A stretch of DNA of 64,000 bases from Rhizopus arrhizus (lineage: Eukaryota > Mucoromycota > Mucoromycetes > Mucorales > Rhizopodaceae): positions 1,944,501-2,008,500 of the forward strand of contig JAKZZE010000005.1 of NCBI GenBank assembly GCA_024220505.1, written 5' to 3'. Both the position numbers and the translations under genes were made by a program. Under the pieces are notes generated by a model. The model saw only the letters and a program-made list of their open reading frames with translations. It had not been told where the DNA came from and made no database searches. This document shows positions 10,401 to 23,700 of the stretch, piece by piece. Numbering within the stretch: the first letter of the stretch is position 1; the number at the start of each line of letters is the position of its first letter.

Positions 10401-13168
10401 TATGAATGAAAGAAAAGCTTTAGTAGACATAACATATTTTATTTTTACTACAATCTTGGAGTGTCAATTTGAAGTGTCGGCAAGCATCAGTAATATACTA
10501 CTTTTTCTACACCAGCATCATTGTAATGTCAGTTGATAGTGAATATCGTATTTTCAAGATAACAGCACCTACCGAAGGCTCAAAATCGTTTTTCGCTATT
10601 TACCCTGCCACACAATGGACCTTCATTAATTTAATTCAACCCACAACAATCTTAATAAAGGATTATAAATTGTTTTTTACTCGATTATGCAAACAACCTC
10701 AAATGGATCACTACTTTAAAACCAGTTCCAGCTGAAATAGAAGGAGATGCTTCCTTGTTGAAAAAAGAAAAAAGAGTATATGGAATATAATTTTATATGT
10801 CTAAAGTATTTGATACGTTAAATTATCTACTATCTATAGCCAACTAAGGTTGAGTTAAAAGCTACCAATTCTAGACATCAAAAGAAGAACAAATACAAAT
10901 TACTCTATTCTCTATGGTAACCACAACAAAACACACACTGGTGATAATAACATACTATAATAGATATCATAATGAAACAGCTAGATAATAAAACTAAAAC
11001 ATTGTTTTAAATTTAAACCCACAATCTATGTAGAAAGGACAAAAGAAAAGTCGAAAAAATGAAGAAAGAGAAGCAGAAAGAAGGTGATGGGAGAGAAAGA
11101 GAGAAGACAGAAGAGGAAAATGAACAGGATGATGAGTTGTAAGCTAGTGCAACTATAAGCAAGATATATTAGGAATGACTTGGACAACTCTCCAGTTGAT
11201 TGGTATATGAGACTATTTCTAACAAAGGTTGAAACATATCAACCTCAAATGAATAAAGCTCATGAAAAATAATAAAATTGAGGATCAAATAAGATAACTA
11301 TCCTAGAGCATCTGTCAAGAAGGTAAAAATGAATATTTTATAAATGCTTTCAAATTGCTTTATGTTGAACATAAAATGTAACCAAGAGACAAAGACTAAA
11401 CTTGAGGCCACCTCCAATCGTCCGATAACATGAAGAAGGGAATCAAAGGAAGGCTACTGCCAACAGTATGGGAAACCAACCAGATTCACAGGATTAATCT
11501 GATCAGGAACATATATCATAAAGATACGTATTAGCCTATCGTCAACCCGTCTTCATGACTGGAACCAAGTCAGATCAAGATTAAGGAAAGGGAGAATATA
11601 AATTTGGACGTTCATGAAGAATCAAAGACTATTTCAAACACAAAAGCAATAGTAAACGCATATATGAATGCACCGTACAATATTCAAAATTCACTCTAAC
11701 ACATAGAGTTTTCTCTACCATCGACATCGCCACAGACACCAGCATTTAAACGGTTTTTTTTTTTTTTTTTTTTTGGAAACTGTCTATTTCGCTTGAAAGC
11801 CAATCTTTGTGGTATGGTCTATTCCATCGTTCTATAATCAATCTTACCTCTCAAGGTTCGACAGTGACCTAATCCCTTCATGTGATAAATGCTGCTCTGT
11901 CAACAAGAATGATTTACAAAACCCTCTTTGTGTGCTTCCTTCAAGAAATGGAGGATAAGAATAGATGTTTTCAATTTTCTTGGCCCACATTTCATTTTTT
12001 TTTCTTTCTCAAGGTGATACACACTCAACCCTCTGGTCTTTTCAGCGAGTTCCTTTTGCTGGCAGTACTGGTCCTTGGACCCTCAACCACTGGTTTTTTG
12101 ATTGGCTGGGGGCACGCATTGACTATCGATGGAATTTCTTTTATCGATAAAGATTGGTGTTCTATTGCAATTTATCACCCTTGAAAAGGGCAGAGTCGAC
12201 CTTGAACTAGCATGTTATTGTCTGCACTCTGTTCCTTGTCTCACGCTACTCTCAAACGTGTGACTCCTTTTGTATTTAATAAATAAAAATAAACTTTACA
12301 AAAAAAAATCTTTTTTTTTTTTTTCTTCTGTTTCTTTCTGAAGCAAATGAAACAATCGTTTTAATTTAATAATAATACGAATTTGGACTAGGAATAATCT
12401 GAGATCAGATAATGTTATAAACTATTGTTTGGAGATACAAAATAAGTAGTTGACAATTTAGAACAGATGTACATTATTATAGTGTCAATAAAGATTTGTA
12501 AGACGATGAGAAAACAAGGTTTAGATTACAATGATTACATCAAAGCAGAAAGAATATTCTATTTATTGAGAAAAGCACACAAGCAGAAATAGGTTGTATC
12601 AATTTGACAGTCGTCATCTCAATTTTATAGAAAGCGGGCTTTTCTTTTTTAAAAACAAGTTTTTTTGAATGGCAGTGAATGCCAAAATGAGTTCAATCGA
12701 TACTATAAAGATCACACTTGGGTTTGTTTACAATAGAAAAGATGAAACGTTTCAGATAGAATCAAATGACGTAAACAAAGCGTTTTGTAACAAAAACAAA
12801 TGGGCTTAGTAACAGTGTCACAGTAAAAAAAAAAAAATAAAAAAAAATAAAAGCGCGGGTTAAGTCATGATATGATCACATTTGTTCTTTATCTAAATTA
12901 ATTTCTGTATTACATTTTTGGTTCATCATTAACTCGCATCAGAAAAGGGGGAAAAAGAAAGGGATAAACTAAAGGGGAAAAAAAAGGGGGGGGGGAGGGT
13001 TTGGTTACGCCAAGTTTTTAACCAAAATTTTTTTTTTGTTTCTATTAATTAATATAAGATAATTTGATTGGATGACTAATTAACTTGTTTATTGTTTTTA
13101 TTTTTCCTCCGTAAATTATAATTGTTTATAAAAGATTTTTTTTTTCTTCTCTTTTCTTTTTTTTTATT
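10401..13168. other. Long intergenic stretch with possible transposon debris
   Basis: No supported gene. An 88-codon frame at 10469-10735 resembles nothing I know. A purine-rich block at 11040-11130 is low complexity. At 11290-11660 the plus strand has short coding-like pieces broken by stops. At 11880-12290 a broken frame ends in an AATAAATAAAAATAAAC-type A-rich tail, which could be the 3' end of an old retroelement, but no domain is recognisable. A poly-T run lies at 11755-11774. From 12650 to 13168 the sequence is the AT-rich promoter region of the phosphatase gene. Confidence 0.4.
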
Positions 13169-13960
13169 GTGATGACTACTTTAACAAATATGCCAATTAC
13201 TGTTAGTACAAGTACTAGTAGTGGATTAAAAAGAAGAAAGAATAAAAAGAATTTATCGTTGTCTTTGTCATCTAATTTATTAGTTGGTAAACAAGCACCC
13301 AAGACATCATTTATTATACCAAAAGATCAAAATATAAATGCTTATCCAAATGGTCCTATTGAAATTATACCTCATCTTTACTTGGGATCCGAAAAGAATT
13401 CAAATGATTTAGATGGTTTAAGAGAACTTTCTATTCAAGCCATATTAAATGTAGCAGCAGAAGTGAATAATCCATTTGAATATTTATTTCAACCCATGGA
13501 TGATTTATTATCACAAACCATTATACCTTCACCTTCTCTATCAAAGGCATCTACCATCAGTTCAACTTCAAGTATTCAAACAGAAGATTATCCAATGATG
13601 AACACAGCCATGGGATATCATAAACTCAATTGGGAACATAATCAAGATAATTTAGTATTGGAATTACAAAAGGCAGTAGATATCATTGACAAAGCACGTT
13701 CTGCTGGACAAAATATATTGGTTCACTGTCAGTGTGGTATTGCAAGATCAGCTACTGTCATCATTGCTTATGTGATGAAGACAATGAGACTATCGATGCA
13801 AGATGCTTATGATTTCGTAAAGAAGACTTCACCTGTCATCAGTCCAAATCTTGGTTTATTATTTCAATTAAGAGAATACGAACAGACACTCAAAACAAAC
13901 AAATCAACAACGTTATCTTGGAAAAGTAAATTATCAACACCCAAATCATTATTTTCATAA
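13169..13960 (+). CDS. Dual-specificity (MAP kinase) phosphatase, Msg5/Pmp1 type
   Basis: Single exon, 263 residues. The signature HCQCGIARSAT is at residues 186-196, giving catalytic Cys187 and Arg193 in the HCxxGxxRS loop. It is followed by VIIAYVMKTMRLSMQDAYDF and SPVISPNLGLLFQL, the layout of fungal MAPK phosphatases such as Msg5 and Pmp1. The substrate-side strand IEIIPHLYLGSEKNSNDLDG opens the domain at about residue 64. An insertion rich in Ser (about 110-140) separates the first half of the domain from the catalytic loop. The basic N-terminus (KRRKNKKN) may be a docking or nuclear signal. Expected role: dephosphorylation of Thr and Tyr in a MAP kinase activation loop. No kinase partner lies adjacent; only a dead MAPK copy is present at 40 kb. 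Confidence 0.92.
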   Translation: MMTTLTNMPITVSTSTSSGLKRRKNKKNLSLSLSSNLLVGKQAPKTSFIIPKDQNINAYPNGPIEIIPHLYLGSEKNSNDLDGLRELSIQAILNVAAEVNNPFEYLFQPMDDLLSQTIIPSPSLSKASTISSTSSIQTEDYPMMNTAMGYHKLNWEHNQDNLVLELQKAVDIIDKARSAGQNILVHCQCGIARSATVIIAYVMKTMRLSMQDAYDFVKKTSPVISPNLGLLFQLREYEQTLKTNKSTTLSWKSKLSTPKSLFS

Positions 13961-14213
13961 TTCCCTTTTTCTTTCTTTATTGTATAAAGAATGTGTGTAT
14001 AGTTCCCCCCCCTTTTTTTTTTTATATTCATTCTCTCCTTTAATTCATTCATTTCTCAATCACTCCTTTTGTATACAACATTTAAAAATATTTATTTATT
14101 TTTATTAGGAGAAAATAAAATAAAAAAACTTATTTTCCTATCATTCATTTGTCATACTCTGAATACAATGACTAATACCATTTTTCCAATTGCAATCAGC
14201 AACTCATTAGACT

Positions 14214-14254
<41 letters not shown>

Positions 14255-14599
14255 ATGAAAATGGATTTTATGACGCACAAATGATATTATATGCTTTATA
14301 AGAACTAGAAACGGTGAATGATGTAATATAAAATTAGGATCAAGTCATCCAAACAATCTAATCATTTTACAAGTAATATTCCTTGCTTCATCATTCAGGA
14401 GAGAATAGATAATTTGATGTTATTTTTAAACATCTTTTACCTCATTAAGCTTCCTTCTTTTTAGAAATTAGCATTCTTCTATTTATAGTAAAACAATCTA
14501 TCGTTAGATTATTACCTTTCTTGAAGTCAAGCTAATTTAGTCAATCAAGAACTTTTCTCTGATTATTTCGATGCCACAAAGAAATCTTTACTGACCATC
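13961..14599. other. Intergenic with a long poly-T run
   Basis: 3' flank of the phosphatase gene. A poly-T run of about 32 bases lies at 14217-14248. No coding frame is supported; the 71-codon plus frame here merely reads through the T run. Confidence 0.5.
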
Positions 14600-15460
14600 T
14601 CACTGATTCCAAACAAGGTTTCCATGGATCAAGCTCCCTTTTTGACTCATGTCTAAACAAAGAGCGAACCAAGGATTTGCCAGAAAGATAAAAAGTTGAA
14701 AAAGAGTGGGGCCTAACCCCCCTTCTTCCCTTCTTGTTTTGTATGGTGTGATATGAACATCACAAACTTCAGAACACGCGTTCATCTCGTCAGTCATCAC
14801 CTTTTGATATCCATCCAAATCATCTATCGAAAGCCTCAGTAATTCCATACGGGTGAGCTCTGTATCAACACAGACTTCAAGGACCGTCTTGACCCACACT
14901 CCGGATCCGGTAGCAGCATCCGCCGTGTCCATGTTTTCTTTACCGATCGCTCCATCCTCTGTCTCTCTTGCAAAGTATGTAGGACCCTTGGTTGAATCCA
15001 CCTTGACTTGACATCTTATCCACACATAGCAACACACTCGACAGATCAGCCTGATCCCCTTGTCTGAATCACTAGAGACTTCTTCATCTCATTCATGACA
15101 GGTTCAAGTTCAGACAAGTGAGAGATCAAAGAAAGCAAAGGGTCAGCGGCTGCTTGGGTCGAGTCAACAGAAGAATAAAGACACCCTTTCAAAGACAAGA
15201 AGTGATGCATTCCTCGGATTGATCCAGTCAGGCTCTCATTCTTGCCTTCATCGTCATCTGAGTGATGGACAGGTCTTGAAAATCAAAATAAAAGATGGAA
15301 CTAGACTCAAAAGTTCTCCAAGCGAATCATCCACCGGTTCTGAACAAAGAGTAAGTGTAACATGTCAATCATTTTCGTGTCAGGTTACACACATTCATAC
15401 TTGCTGCTTCCCGGAGAAGGCTAAAAGGAAAAGTTCGGCCGTTGTTGGCTGGCTGTAGAT
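14600..15460 (-). other. Unidentified coding-like region, probably a degraded or multi-exon gene
   Basis: Base composition is more GC-rich than the surroundings, and the minus strand has adjoining frames of protein-like sequence. Near 15450 is TTAELFLLAFSGKQQ, followed by a possible GT-AG intron ending at about 15341. At about 15260-15050 the frame reads SDDDEGKNESLTGSIRG... through EPVMNEMKKSLVIQTRG, and at 15037-14600 a 145-codon frame contains LTRMELLRLSIDDLDGYQ. The step between the last two is a frame change near 15050 with no obvious intron. I do not recognise the protein. It could be a pseudogene or a real gene with missed introns. Confidence 0.35.
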
Positions 15461-17000
15461 GTACCATCCATCAATTATGGATCTTTATGAAATAACCCAT
15501 TTTACTTGATTGTGTCTCTCTTCAAGAAAGTATCAGGTTGTTTAGAAGATCAACTCGTAAACCAACAAAAAGTATACTATGGCTATCATTGGTAATAGGA
15601 ATGACGGTCATTAAATTAACAAAGGGCTCTTTAAAAGTATTAATTATGTAATTAACGAAATATCCAATTTGCTTGTTTACTCCTTTCTTCAATTGGTAAT
15701 GCCTGCTTGATGTTCTTCATTTTTTAAATTCTATGCCTTCCAGTGACACACTGCTTGATTATCTGACATGTTCTGCATGAACCACATGGAACACGCCCAT
15801 CCGATGCTTGCAAGTAACACCAGTCATGACTGTCCCTTTCAATCACGTGAAAGTTAGTCAACTCTTCAAAGGCAGGAGAGCGACTGGCTCAAGAATAATC
15901 CGATTGACAGGTATCTGTCATCAGAAAAGTAAAGACAAATGGACAGAATCGAGGTTGATTTGTGCATAAGATCGACGGGGAACAAAAGAAAAATAAAGTG
16001 TTTTGTCTACAATCTGAACAAGACATCGAACCTATCAAATCCAGAACACCGTCAGTAGAGCATTCAAAGTGTATCCGAGTTCAACAAAAGTCGAGTCAAT
16101 TGGGTGTACTTGAATCATCCAGTGATTTACTGAATCCTTCAAAAAGTTTCTTCCTTGTCTTTATAAAGCCAGTCGTGCTTGATGTAGCAAAGATCAGAAA
16201 TAGTGTTTTCCTAATGTAGTACACAATAAAAATCTACACCAAATCATTACTCTCCTTCAACTCTTTCTCTCCTCAAGTTCACCTCGTTTGTTAATATCAT
16301 CCCCTTTGATCCCTTTCTTTTTCCTAAAGTCCTTTGTTTCTCCTTGTACACACATACACCTCTTTTCCTTTCACATCTTGTTCCTAGTTTAATTCAGTGT
16401 ACAACATGGATCTTTTGTCTTAACTAAAATCCTGTTCTTTCTGCCTCATTCATCATTACTATTCCAGTCCATTTGCTCTCAATCCAGACAGCACAGTGGA
16501 AAAGCTTAGCCAAGTTTCTAAAAAGTGAAGATAGTACCTTGTATCCTTACAAAACAAGTGCTCTCTAAACAGCACATGTAAAGTTTATTATTCAGTTACA
16601 AATTCAAATCAATTGCCATAGCATGCTGACAATCCAAAAGGACCTCTTGGAGCTTTTTTGTCTTTACTCTTTGATGAGTCTGTTTACAAATTAAGTTCCA
16701 TGATCAAAGGCTATATAGAAGTCAGCAGCCATGATGGTTTAATTGGATTGACATGTAACTTTTTTTTTTCGCTTTCTGTATAAAGTCGAACGATTTTTAA
16801 AAAACTCTTTTTTTTTTTGTTTCTTATTATTCATATTGTCATTCGATGATTAATAAAAAATAACATCCTATTTTATTTGTCATAACCGGATGAGGCTTGG
16901 CAGATAAAAAGAAGACGTATTACCCTCCCTCTCCGCGGAAGGTCTAGACAGAGTAGGGATCATCAGTTCAAACAATCATTGATGGGATTTGGAGCTATTC
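15461..17000. other. Intergenic, no gene supported
   Basis: One 85-codon plus frame (15962-16219) with fairly balanced composition but no recognisable motif. The rest is AT-rich and pyrimidine-rich without open frames. Nothing else is assignable. Confidence 0.4.
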
Positions 17001-18107
17001 TTGCTGTGATTAAACGCCTTTGGTTGTATGGTGACAACAGCGCTGTTGACGCCAGCGAAATATGAGCTGAATCTGTCCAAAGAGCGATACAAAACCGATG
17101 CATGTATTATCGAGAGTGATAGCCGTGGGATATCATCACTCGAAACATTTGGAAAAATTGTGGTTGAAAACAAGAGCAAATATGGCTGTGATCCTGTCAG
17201 TGTACGTCTGGATCCTTGATGATCCCAAACGCTGCCTCTATGAGATACTTTTGTCCCAAAAAAAAAAAAAAAAAAGCGCCAAAGTTCAAGGTATTGTTCA
17301 TTCATGCAAGACGCAGGTATTTTCGGCTGTTGTATGACTTTATTTGAAAATAGTCCCTTGATCGTTATTTGTATAGATGGCTTGTAGGATTCATTTGTGA
17401 TCAAGATATCTTTGTTCTCCTAAGCTGTATATCTAAAAAGAAGATATTTAAATGTGCTGTTCCTGCACAAATGGCTTTGAGAACCTTATCTGGTGCTACA
17501 AGGTAGGTTATGTAGAAACTATAATAACGAAACAAGCTAATTATTAAATGCATAGAAAAAGCTATAAATTGCTGCCAAGATGTTTAAACAAGTGAAAGAA
17601 GATGATGAGACATATGAATTAGAAAGAATATTTGGAAGTGGTAATAGGCGAGGTTTATTTTCTCGCATGATAAGCAGAGGCATACAAAAGATCATCAAAC
17701 GAGAACGCTATGGGGTGCTGTTGCCTCCAAAAAAAAAGGTGATGATAGGAGTGTTATTCGCTTTACTGAAATGAATGGTGGTCAGAAAAGAGCATAATTT
17801 GATCTCGATACAAGTTTTCCTAGAATTATTTGAGACGTTATGAATACAAGAATGGAATATTTTCTTGTAAATACACTTTGCTCTAACAATAGCATTGTTG
17901 TTAAGACATGATTGTCACAAAGGGTGACTATCGTTGGTAATTATGGCAGTAATGGCTCCAGTCTACCTTTGAACGATAAAGTGCTTGGATAGGAATATCA
18001 AGCTGTTGCCAAAATCGACCAAAAAAAAATGGAATTAAACGACCGCTGCCATCGTGAACACTATAGAATTATGAAGATATTTTTCTTTTCTTTGTTTTCC
18101 TAAATAG
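17001..18107 (+). other. Possible gene remnant and upstream region of the WC-2-like gene
   Basis: A 63-codon frame at 17028-17219 (starts MVTTALLTPAKYELNLSKER) and short pieces at 17250-17340, 17440-17505 and 17580-17774 look weakly protein-like. They are interrupted by stops and a run of 17 A. I do not recognise them; a decayed gene or transposon piece is possible. The last 300 bases precede the WC-2-like ATG. Confidence 0.3.
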
Positions 18108-19254
18108 ATGCATCAACCTGATTTTTATAATTATATACTAGACAATAACTCCATACGAGAACATGTTCAGTCTGTAGACACATTTTATAATACCCCTTCT
18201 TCTTCAACAATGCCTCGTCCTGGACGTGCGGATAAAGATGATAAGGAATTAAACAATATTGCAATAGCCCAAAAAGGAGGCATTGATTTCAAAAGAAGAA
18301 AAAATTGGTCAGAACGTATTCTTGTCGAGATCACTGGTTTGCTTCATGTGCTTTCTCCTCTTGGCGATATATTGTACTGTTCAGAATCAACACTGGAACT
18401 CACAGGTTACAGACCTCACGAACTCGTCGGACAAAAGTTGATGGAGTTTTTACACGTGGACGACATGGATGTGTTTATAAGAGACTTTCAAATGTCATTT
18501 CACATTCGATCGCAAATCAAGACTTATTATCGTTTTAGGAAAAAGGATGATACCTTTGTCATTTTTGAAGTGGTCGGACAACCTAGCAACGCTGGACAGA
18601 ATTCACAAGCTTTCTTTGGTATAGCACAACCCATACCTGCGAAAAGTGGAGCCCTGATCGACACGTTTCTTGAATTGAAGGCAGAGAATGATTGGCTTAA
18701 AAAGAGAGTGGATGAGCTGTCTGCGAAATATGGCAGGGTCTCTGTCGATCACGCAGAAGATGAAGCAAAGCAGCAGCAGCAGCAGGTTGAGCCGGCAACG
18801 AGCGGGTTGTTCATGAATAACAACATACAGAATGGTAATAATCAAACGAGTGGAAGAGGTGTAACAGAGGATTCGACAGGATGGATAGAAAAGCACACAA
18901 GTAATATGGAGGATGCTCTGTACGATTCAAAAGATGATATTTTAAGCATCGAAGCTCTAGAGAAAAAGGACAAATGGAAACGGCGAGTAAAGTAACAGGA
19001 TGTGTATATCAACATTTGTTGTAACTCATATAATTATAGAGGAAAAACAAGGGAATAGATGAGTATGTCTGCAAAGACTGTGGGACAACGTCATCTCCAG
19101 AGTGGCGAAAAGGACCTCAAGGGCCAAAAACGTAAGTCCTGGAAGCATTCTTTCTTTAACTACGGAAATATATTAATTGCTATGTAGATTATGTAATGCT
19201 TGTGGACTTCGCTGGGCAAAGAAAAATAAAAAGAGAAATTTTAATGAAGACTAG
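18108..19254 (+). CDS. wc-2: White-collar-2-like PAS and GATA zinc-finger transcription factor
   Basis: Three exons, join(18108..18986, 19040..19131, 19188..19254), 345 residues. A single PAS domain spans roughly residues 65-175 ([38 protein letters not shown], then [19 protein letters not shown]). It lacks the flavin-binding Cys motif of LOV domains, as expected for WC-2 rather than WC-1. A coiled-coil-like stretch ([17 protein letters not shown]) and a short Gln run follow. Splicing restores a C-terminal GATA finger C304-X2-C307-X18-C326-X2-C329 ending in [18 protein letters not shown]-2 proteins pair with the blue-light receptor WC-1 and bind light-response promoters. Mucoromycetes carry several wc-1 and wc-2 paralogues, and which one this is cannot be told. 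The next gene starts 292 bp downstream on the same strand. Confidence 0.93.
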
Positions 19255-19545
19255 CAATCATATACACTCAAACACTCATCTAGTCTATACGGTTGTATAA
19301 AATACAATATATCTGTGTGTGTACGCATAGATATATATTTGTATAATGCACACATACTATTTGTATATATAGCTACATGTAGAACTGTACAAACATAAAC
19401 AGTGATGGTCTTATTTAGAAAGGGAAACATATAAAACAATTCAATCATCTCTCCGAAGTAAACTCAAGGAAATTAAACTGCCCTGCCATATTTTACTACT
19501 AGTTTCTTTTTTGTCTTTTCTTCTTCTTTCTTTTATTGTTGTAAT

Positions 19546-20700
19546 ATGGAAAGTCATCTTTCTTATGCTGATCAAAAGATAAAAGTATTTGTTGAATCCA
19601 CACCAACAAATCATTTTTTGCAGTATATGTCAGAGCAAGTTACTATTCTTGTACCTTATGTATATCAGCCAACAAATCCAAGTAACAAGGTCGTACCACC
19701 AATGTCATCCTTCATCTCTTTGTTAGCCAAACGGTCTCGTGTCAAGGTGGGCACTCTCTTGTCTGCATTGATTATCATGGAAAAATTGAAGAAAAAATTG
19801 GATCAGACACGTTCTTCAGTCATACGCGGTCTCACACTCCATAACGTGTTTTTGGGCTCCATCATCCTTACATCCAAGTATCTACATGATGCAAGTCCAA
19901 AAAACTCTCGCTGGGCAAGGTATGCAGCTTATTTTACAACTGAAGAAATCAATCGACTGGAGAGAAAGTTACTCGTGGCTATGGTAACCTTCTTTTTTGC
20001 TCTAGACCGTTTGCTGAATGCTTGTATATAGGACCATCATCTAAAGATCACAGAGGAAGAGCTCGACAATGCGATCAACAGTTATCACTATACTGTCCCA
20101 ACCCATCTGTCCTCTATTCCTTATACAGTCTATGACAAACAGTACCTACCGAAATCTGCCTCCTTGAGCAGCTTTATTCGACCCTCAAATGGAAAGCAGT
20201 CTTCTCTCTATTCTCTCGTACAGCAGTTCAAAACAAGTCTGGCTGAATTCAGAAAATCACCAAACAGCACACCTAAATCAATAAGGACCAGTGGCAGCAG
20301 TAAGACAGCACACTCTTCCAAAGTCTTTGATGCCAGTACTGCTACTACTTTTTATTCAAGTAGTAACAATCACATGTCAGAAAAAGGCGATGCTACGTCC
20401 GTCGTTCAAAGCTGGTCTTTGCTTGATACAGCCATACCTAGTGGTGACCTGTTCATTGGCTTGCATGAGCATATCTCTGCATCTTCCTTAACTTCTAATT
20501 CCACAGTCGATAATGATTCACTTATTACACTAGTAGCTTACAGTAACAGTGACAAAGGACAACCAAACGTGGAAAACAACAAAGGCGACGGTGCTTTGTC
20601 TGATTCTTTAGCAGACTTTTCTAATTCGATGTCAAATGATAGATACCTGCGAAGGGCGTATGAAAAAGACTCAAACAATAATGATCGTTACATTCCCTGA
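19546..20700 (+). CDS. Pho80/Pcl-type cyclin
   Basis: Two exons, join(19546..19983, 20032..20700), 368 residues. The first exon holds a PHO80-like cyclin box (PF08613 type). It has the expected block order: SFISLLAKRSRVKVGTLLSA, LIIMEKLKKKL, the GLTLHNVFLGSIILTSKYLH helix, then SPKNSRWARYAAYFTTEEIN and a terminal LERKLLVAM. After the intron, DHHLKITEEELDNAI completes the fold. The remaining 200 residues are Ser/Asn/Thr-rich and probably disordered. Such cyclins bind Pho85-class CDKs and act in phosphate signalling, polarity or G1 progression. Which Pcl subtype this is cannot be decided. The stop lies 92 bp from that of the convergent CTC1-like gene. Confidence 0.88.
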
Positions 20701-20791
20701 TTTGATTCCCCTTAATTTTACTAAATATACGCGTGTGTATACGTATACAATCACCTCTTTTTTTTGTGTGTGTGTGTTTGCAGAAAAAGCA

Positions 20792-23700
20792 CTACATTTT
20801 ATTTAAAAAAGCCCTAGCAACTGCTGACGGATCAATCGCTTCTATTTCTACAGCCCTCAACGTTGGCTTTTGTCTCATAAGAGTACTCAACGTATGACCA
20901 TTCTCAGAAATATTGAGAGCATAAAGTCCCAGTTTTTTCAAAAGATCATCCTCACCTTCAGTTTGATGATTCCTTGCTTTCAAAAGATTAGCGTATAAAT
21001 AAAACTGAAGTTTTTTAGATTGATAACATATATCTTTCAGAAACTCATCATGAGCGAGCCTTTCGGACATTGCATCTTCATCCTCATCCTCATCAAAGCC
21101 TTCTTCCTCAGCTGTCAATCGTACCTTTTCTCGTTCTGTAAATTTAATTTTCCCATACTGAAGAGCAATCTCTTTTAGCTTTTCTTTTTGTATCAAAGTC
21201 AACTGCAGCAAAGAAAATACGAGGCGTTCGCCGTCGATGTAAACCTGTGCGACACCCGTACCATCGCAGACTTCGACACTAGCAGAAGCTATGATTTTCT
21301 TTTGTGAGTCTACACATGATTTGATGCACTCGCCTTTTCTGACAAATGATTTGCAATTGATACACTTGACTTCTAAGCATAGAAAATGAAAAGATTTGAC
21401 GGAACAAAGGATTCGAAGTATGCTCAGCTTGGCACTGTCACTCATCTCACTGTAAAGTTTAGATATCGTTTGCATGCTAGGATATAATGATGTGACCGAG
21501 GGCTCATCCAGAGGCTCTGTGCTTTGTATCTCGATCGTTGTTTGTTCAGAGTTGATGCAGTAGAGCTTAACAGATGGATCAACATTTTGTTTTCGCATCA
21601 GGTTTCTAAATATAACGGATGCTCCAAGAACAAGACCAACAGGGTATTCTACATCTTTTAGCTCGAGATATATGTCTACAGTTTCCAAAGAATTTGGTTG
21701 CCGAAGACGTACATACAGCTTTCGGTTATGTTTTCCAGTACCGATGCCAAACTGTTTAAATAATGTTGTATCGTGAGAATCATCTGGACTTTTTCCATAT
21801 CCTTGTGTGAAGCACTTTGTAACAACAATGCCACTGATATTGACCATATTGTTGCTCGCTCTATCTTGCCCATTTCCAGGGGTTCGAGAGTCTACATTTG
21901 CGAAAATGAGATCTGAAATGCTGAAAATGCTATCTGGTGGACAGTAAACACCTGTGTTCAGCTGGACACAATGAAGTACGATATGATTAGGCTTTGTAGA
22001 ATCCATATTTGCTTTGACATGTATAGGGTATATTGTATGTTCTGCTTTATCCAGCTCCTGTACCTCTGCATTAACTAATCCTTTAATCACGCACCACCGA
22101 GAAAGCTTCAATACATTCTTATATTTTAAGCCACCCTTGTCCGAGTTTAATATAAGTTCTACCTTTGTTTTCCCAATATCACCATTGCCTATGTTGTATA
22201 ACAAGGCCTCTACTCGCGAGTTTAGACAGGTGTGTCCTGTATAGACGCTGATAATCTCTGTAGGATATACGGCGGTGACATACAGGATGTGATATATATC
22301 ATCTTGAAGTGACACTTGGCCGTTTTCCGAAACTAAAAAGTGCGACACAGAGTTTGGGTTCAAGATCGAACTGCAAGAAAAGGTCAATTTGTGATTGATG
22401 GATCCATGAACGAGAAACAAATCATGCACTGAACAGCTTAGATATTCAAAGAATAAAGGTATTTTTGTTTCGGCTTTTGTGCAAGATAAATCTTCTTTGA
22501 ACCAGTGAAATCGTTTCAAGAGATACAGACCATCATATATTGGTATATCCAATGTACCCGTTATCAGCAGAGGAAATCGGGTTTTGTTATCACTAAAGTA
22601 GGTTTTCCCGTCTTCTAATGTAAGTATAATACCTAATATTGCATGTTCAAAGCCTTCATTGTATTCTACAGTTAGAGTAGAAACGTTAGCTATTTCAAAC
22701 TTGGTACTTGCGCCTATAGCTTTAGATGCATCAAGCTCTTGAGCATTTTGTGTTATGTGTCTTATAGCAGTAGATAGCGTGGGACATGTGTTTATGTATA
22801 TGATGTCTTCTGTGGCCGTCGTGTCTCTGAGTTGGTCATCCGAGTAGCTTATTGTGGCGCAATCGCAATCATTATTAAGAAAGCGTGTGATTGAACTTCG
22901 TATGCTTGACCGTGCTGGTTTATTGTTAAGCTCTTTAAAGTGTTGTCGAAGTGTTTGAACTGCTTCTAAAAGTTCGGGCATATCACTGAAATTTTTAAAT
23001 AGTGGTGCATAAAGTTCCAACAAACGTAGAACATCTAGAAGGTCTGGGTAAGATATGCTGCTTTATACATAAACATTAATCAAATAGGGTTACCTGGAAG
23101 ATGCAAATGAAACATGCTTTTATAAATTTCAATCAAGCTGTCAGCAGTCAACCATTGGTGAATGGTTTGAAGGGTATCACAGTGATCTGGAAAAGATAAG
23201 ACTTGCAAATGACTTCTTGAGCATGCAGCTATAATGTTGTAGCCTATTGAACCATCTGGATATTGTTGGCGATTTGCTTCCCACAAGCTTTCAAATAATG
23301 AACTGCCATACTCATTGTTTGACTTTACAGATACCTCATGTACATAGTCAAGCCGCAGTGTAGTAGACGTACGAAAGGGTCGTGTAGGCGTATATTTAGG
23401 GGAGTCAAACAAGTACAAGATGTCACCGTTGTTTACTTCATAAATCCCGAGAATAGTATCAATGACGCGTACGATACGAACAATCTTGGTTGTGTTGCTG
23501 TGTCCAACTCTTTGTGCAAATGATGTTACTGGTGGTGCTGTCAATACAGCTTTTTGGTATTGTTGTAGTGTGATCATTTGTACAGATGAATGCTTATTGT
23601 CATACTCAAACACTTTTTTATGTCTATCTTTGGTATCGAAAGCCGAAGATAAACGGATGTTATGAAAGGCGTATATGCAATCAATTAAAAAGGAGCGATA

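Noticed and set aside
11290..11660. Possible Gag/CCHC remnant of an LTR retrotransposon
   Set aside because: Translations show only scattered, stop-broken pieces and no intact CCHC or protease/RT motif.
12810..13010. G-rich and A-rich runs upstream of the phosphatase as a possible G-quadruplex
   Set aside because: Only one G run longer than four (around 12988-12998); not the four spaced G tracts required.
16860..16990. Possible tRNA-like segment with a GTTCAAAC box
   Set aside because: No acceptor stem or cloverleaf could be folded around it by eye.
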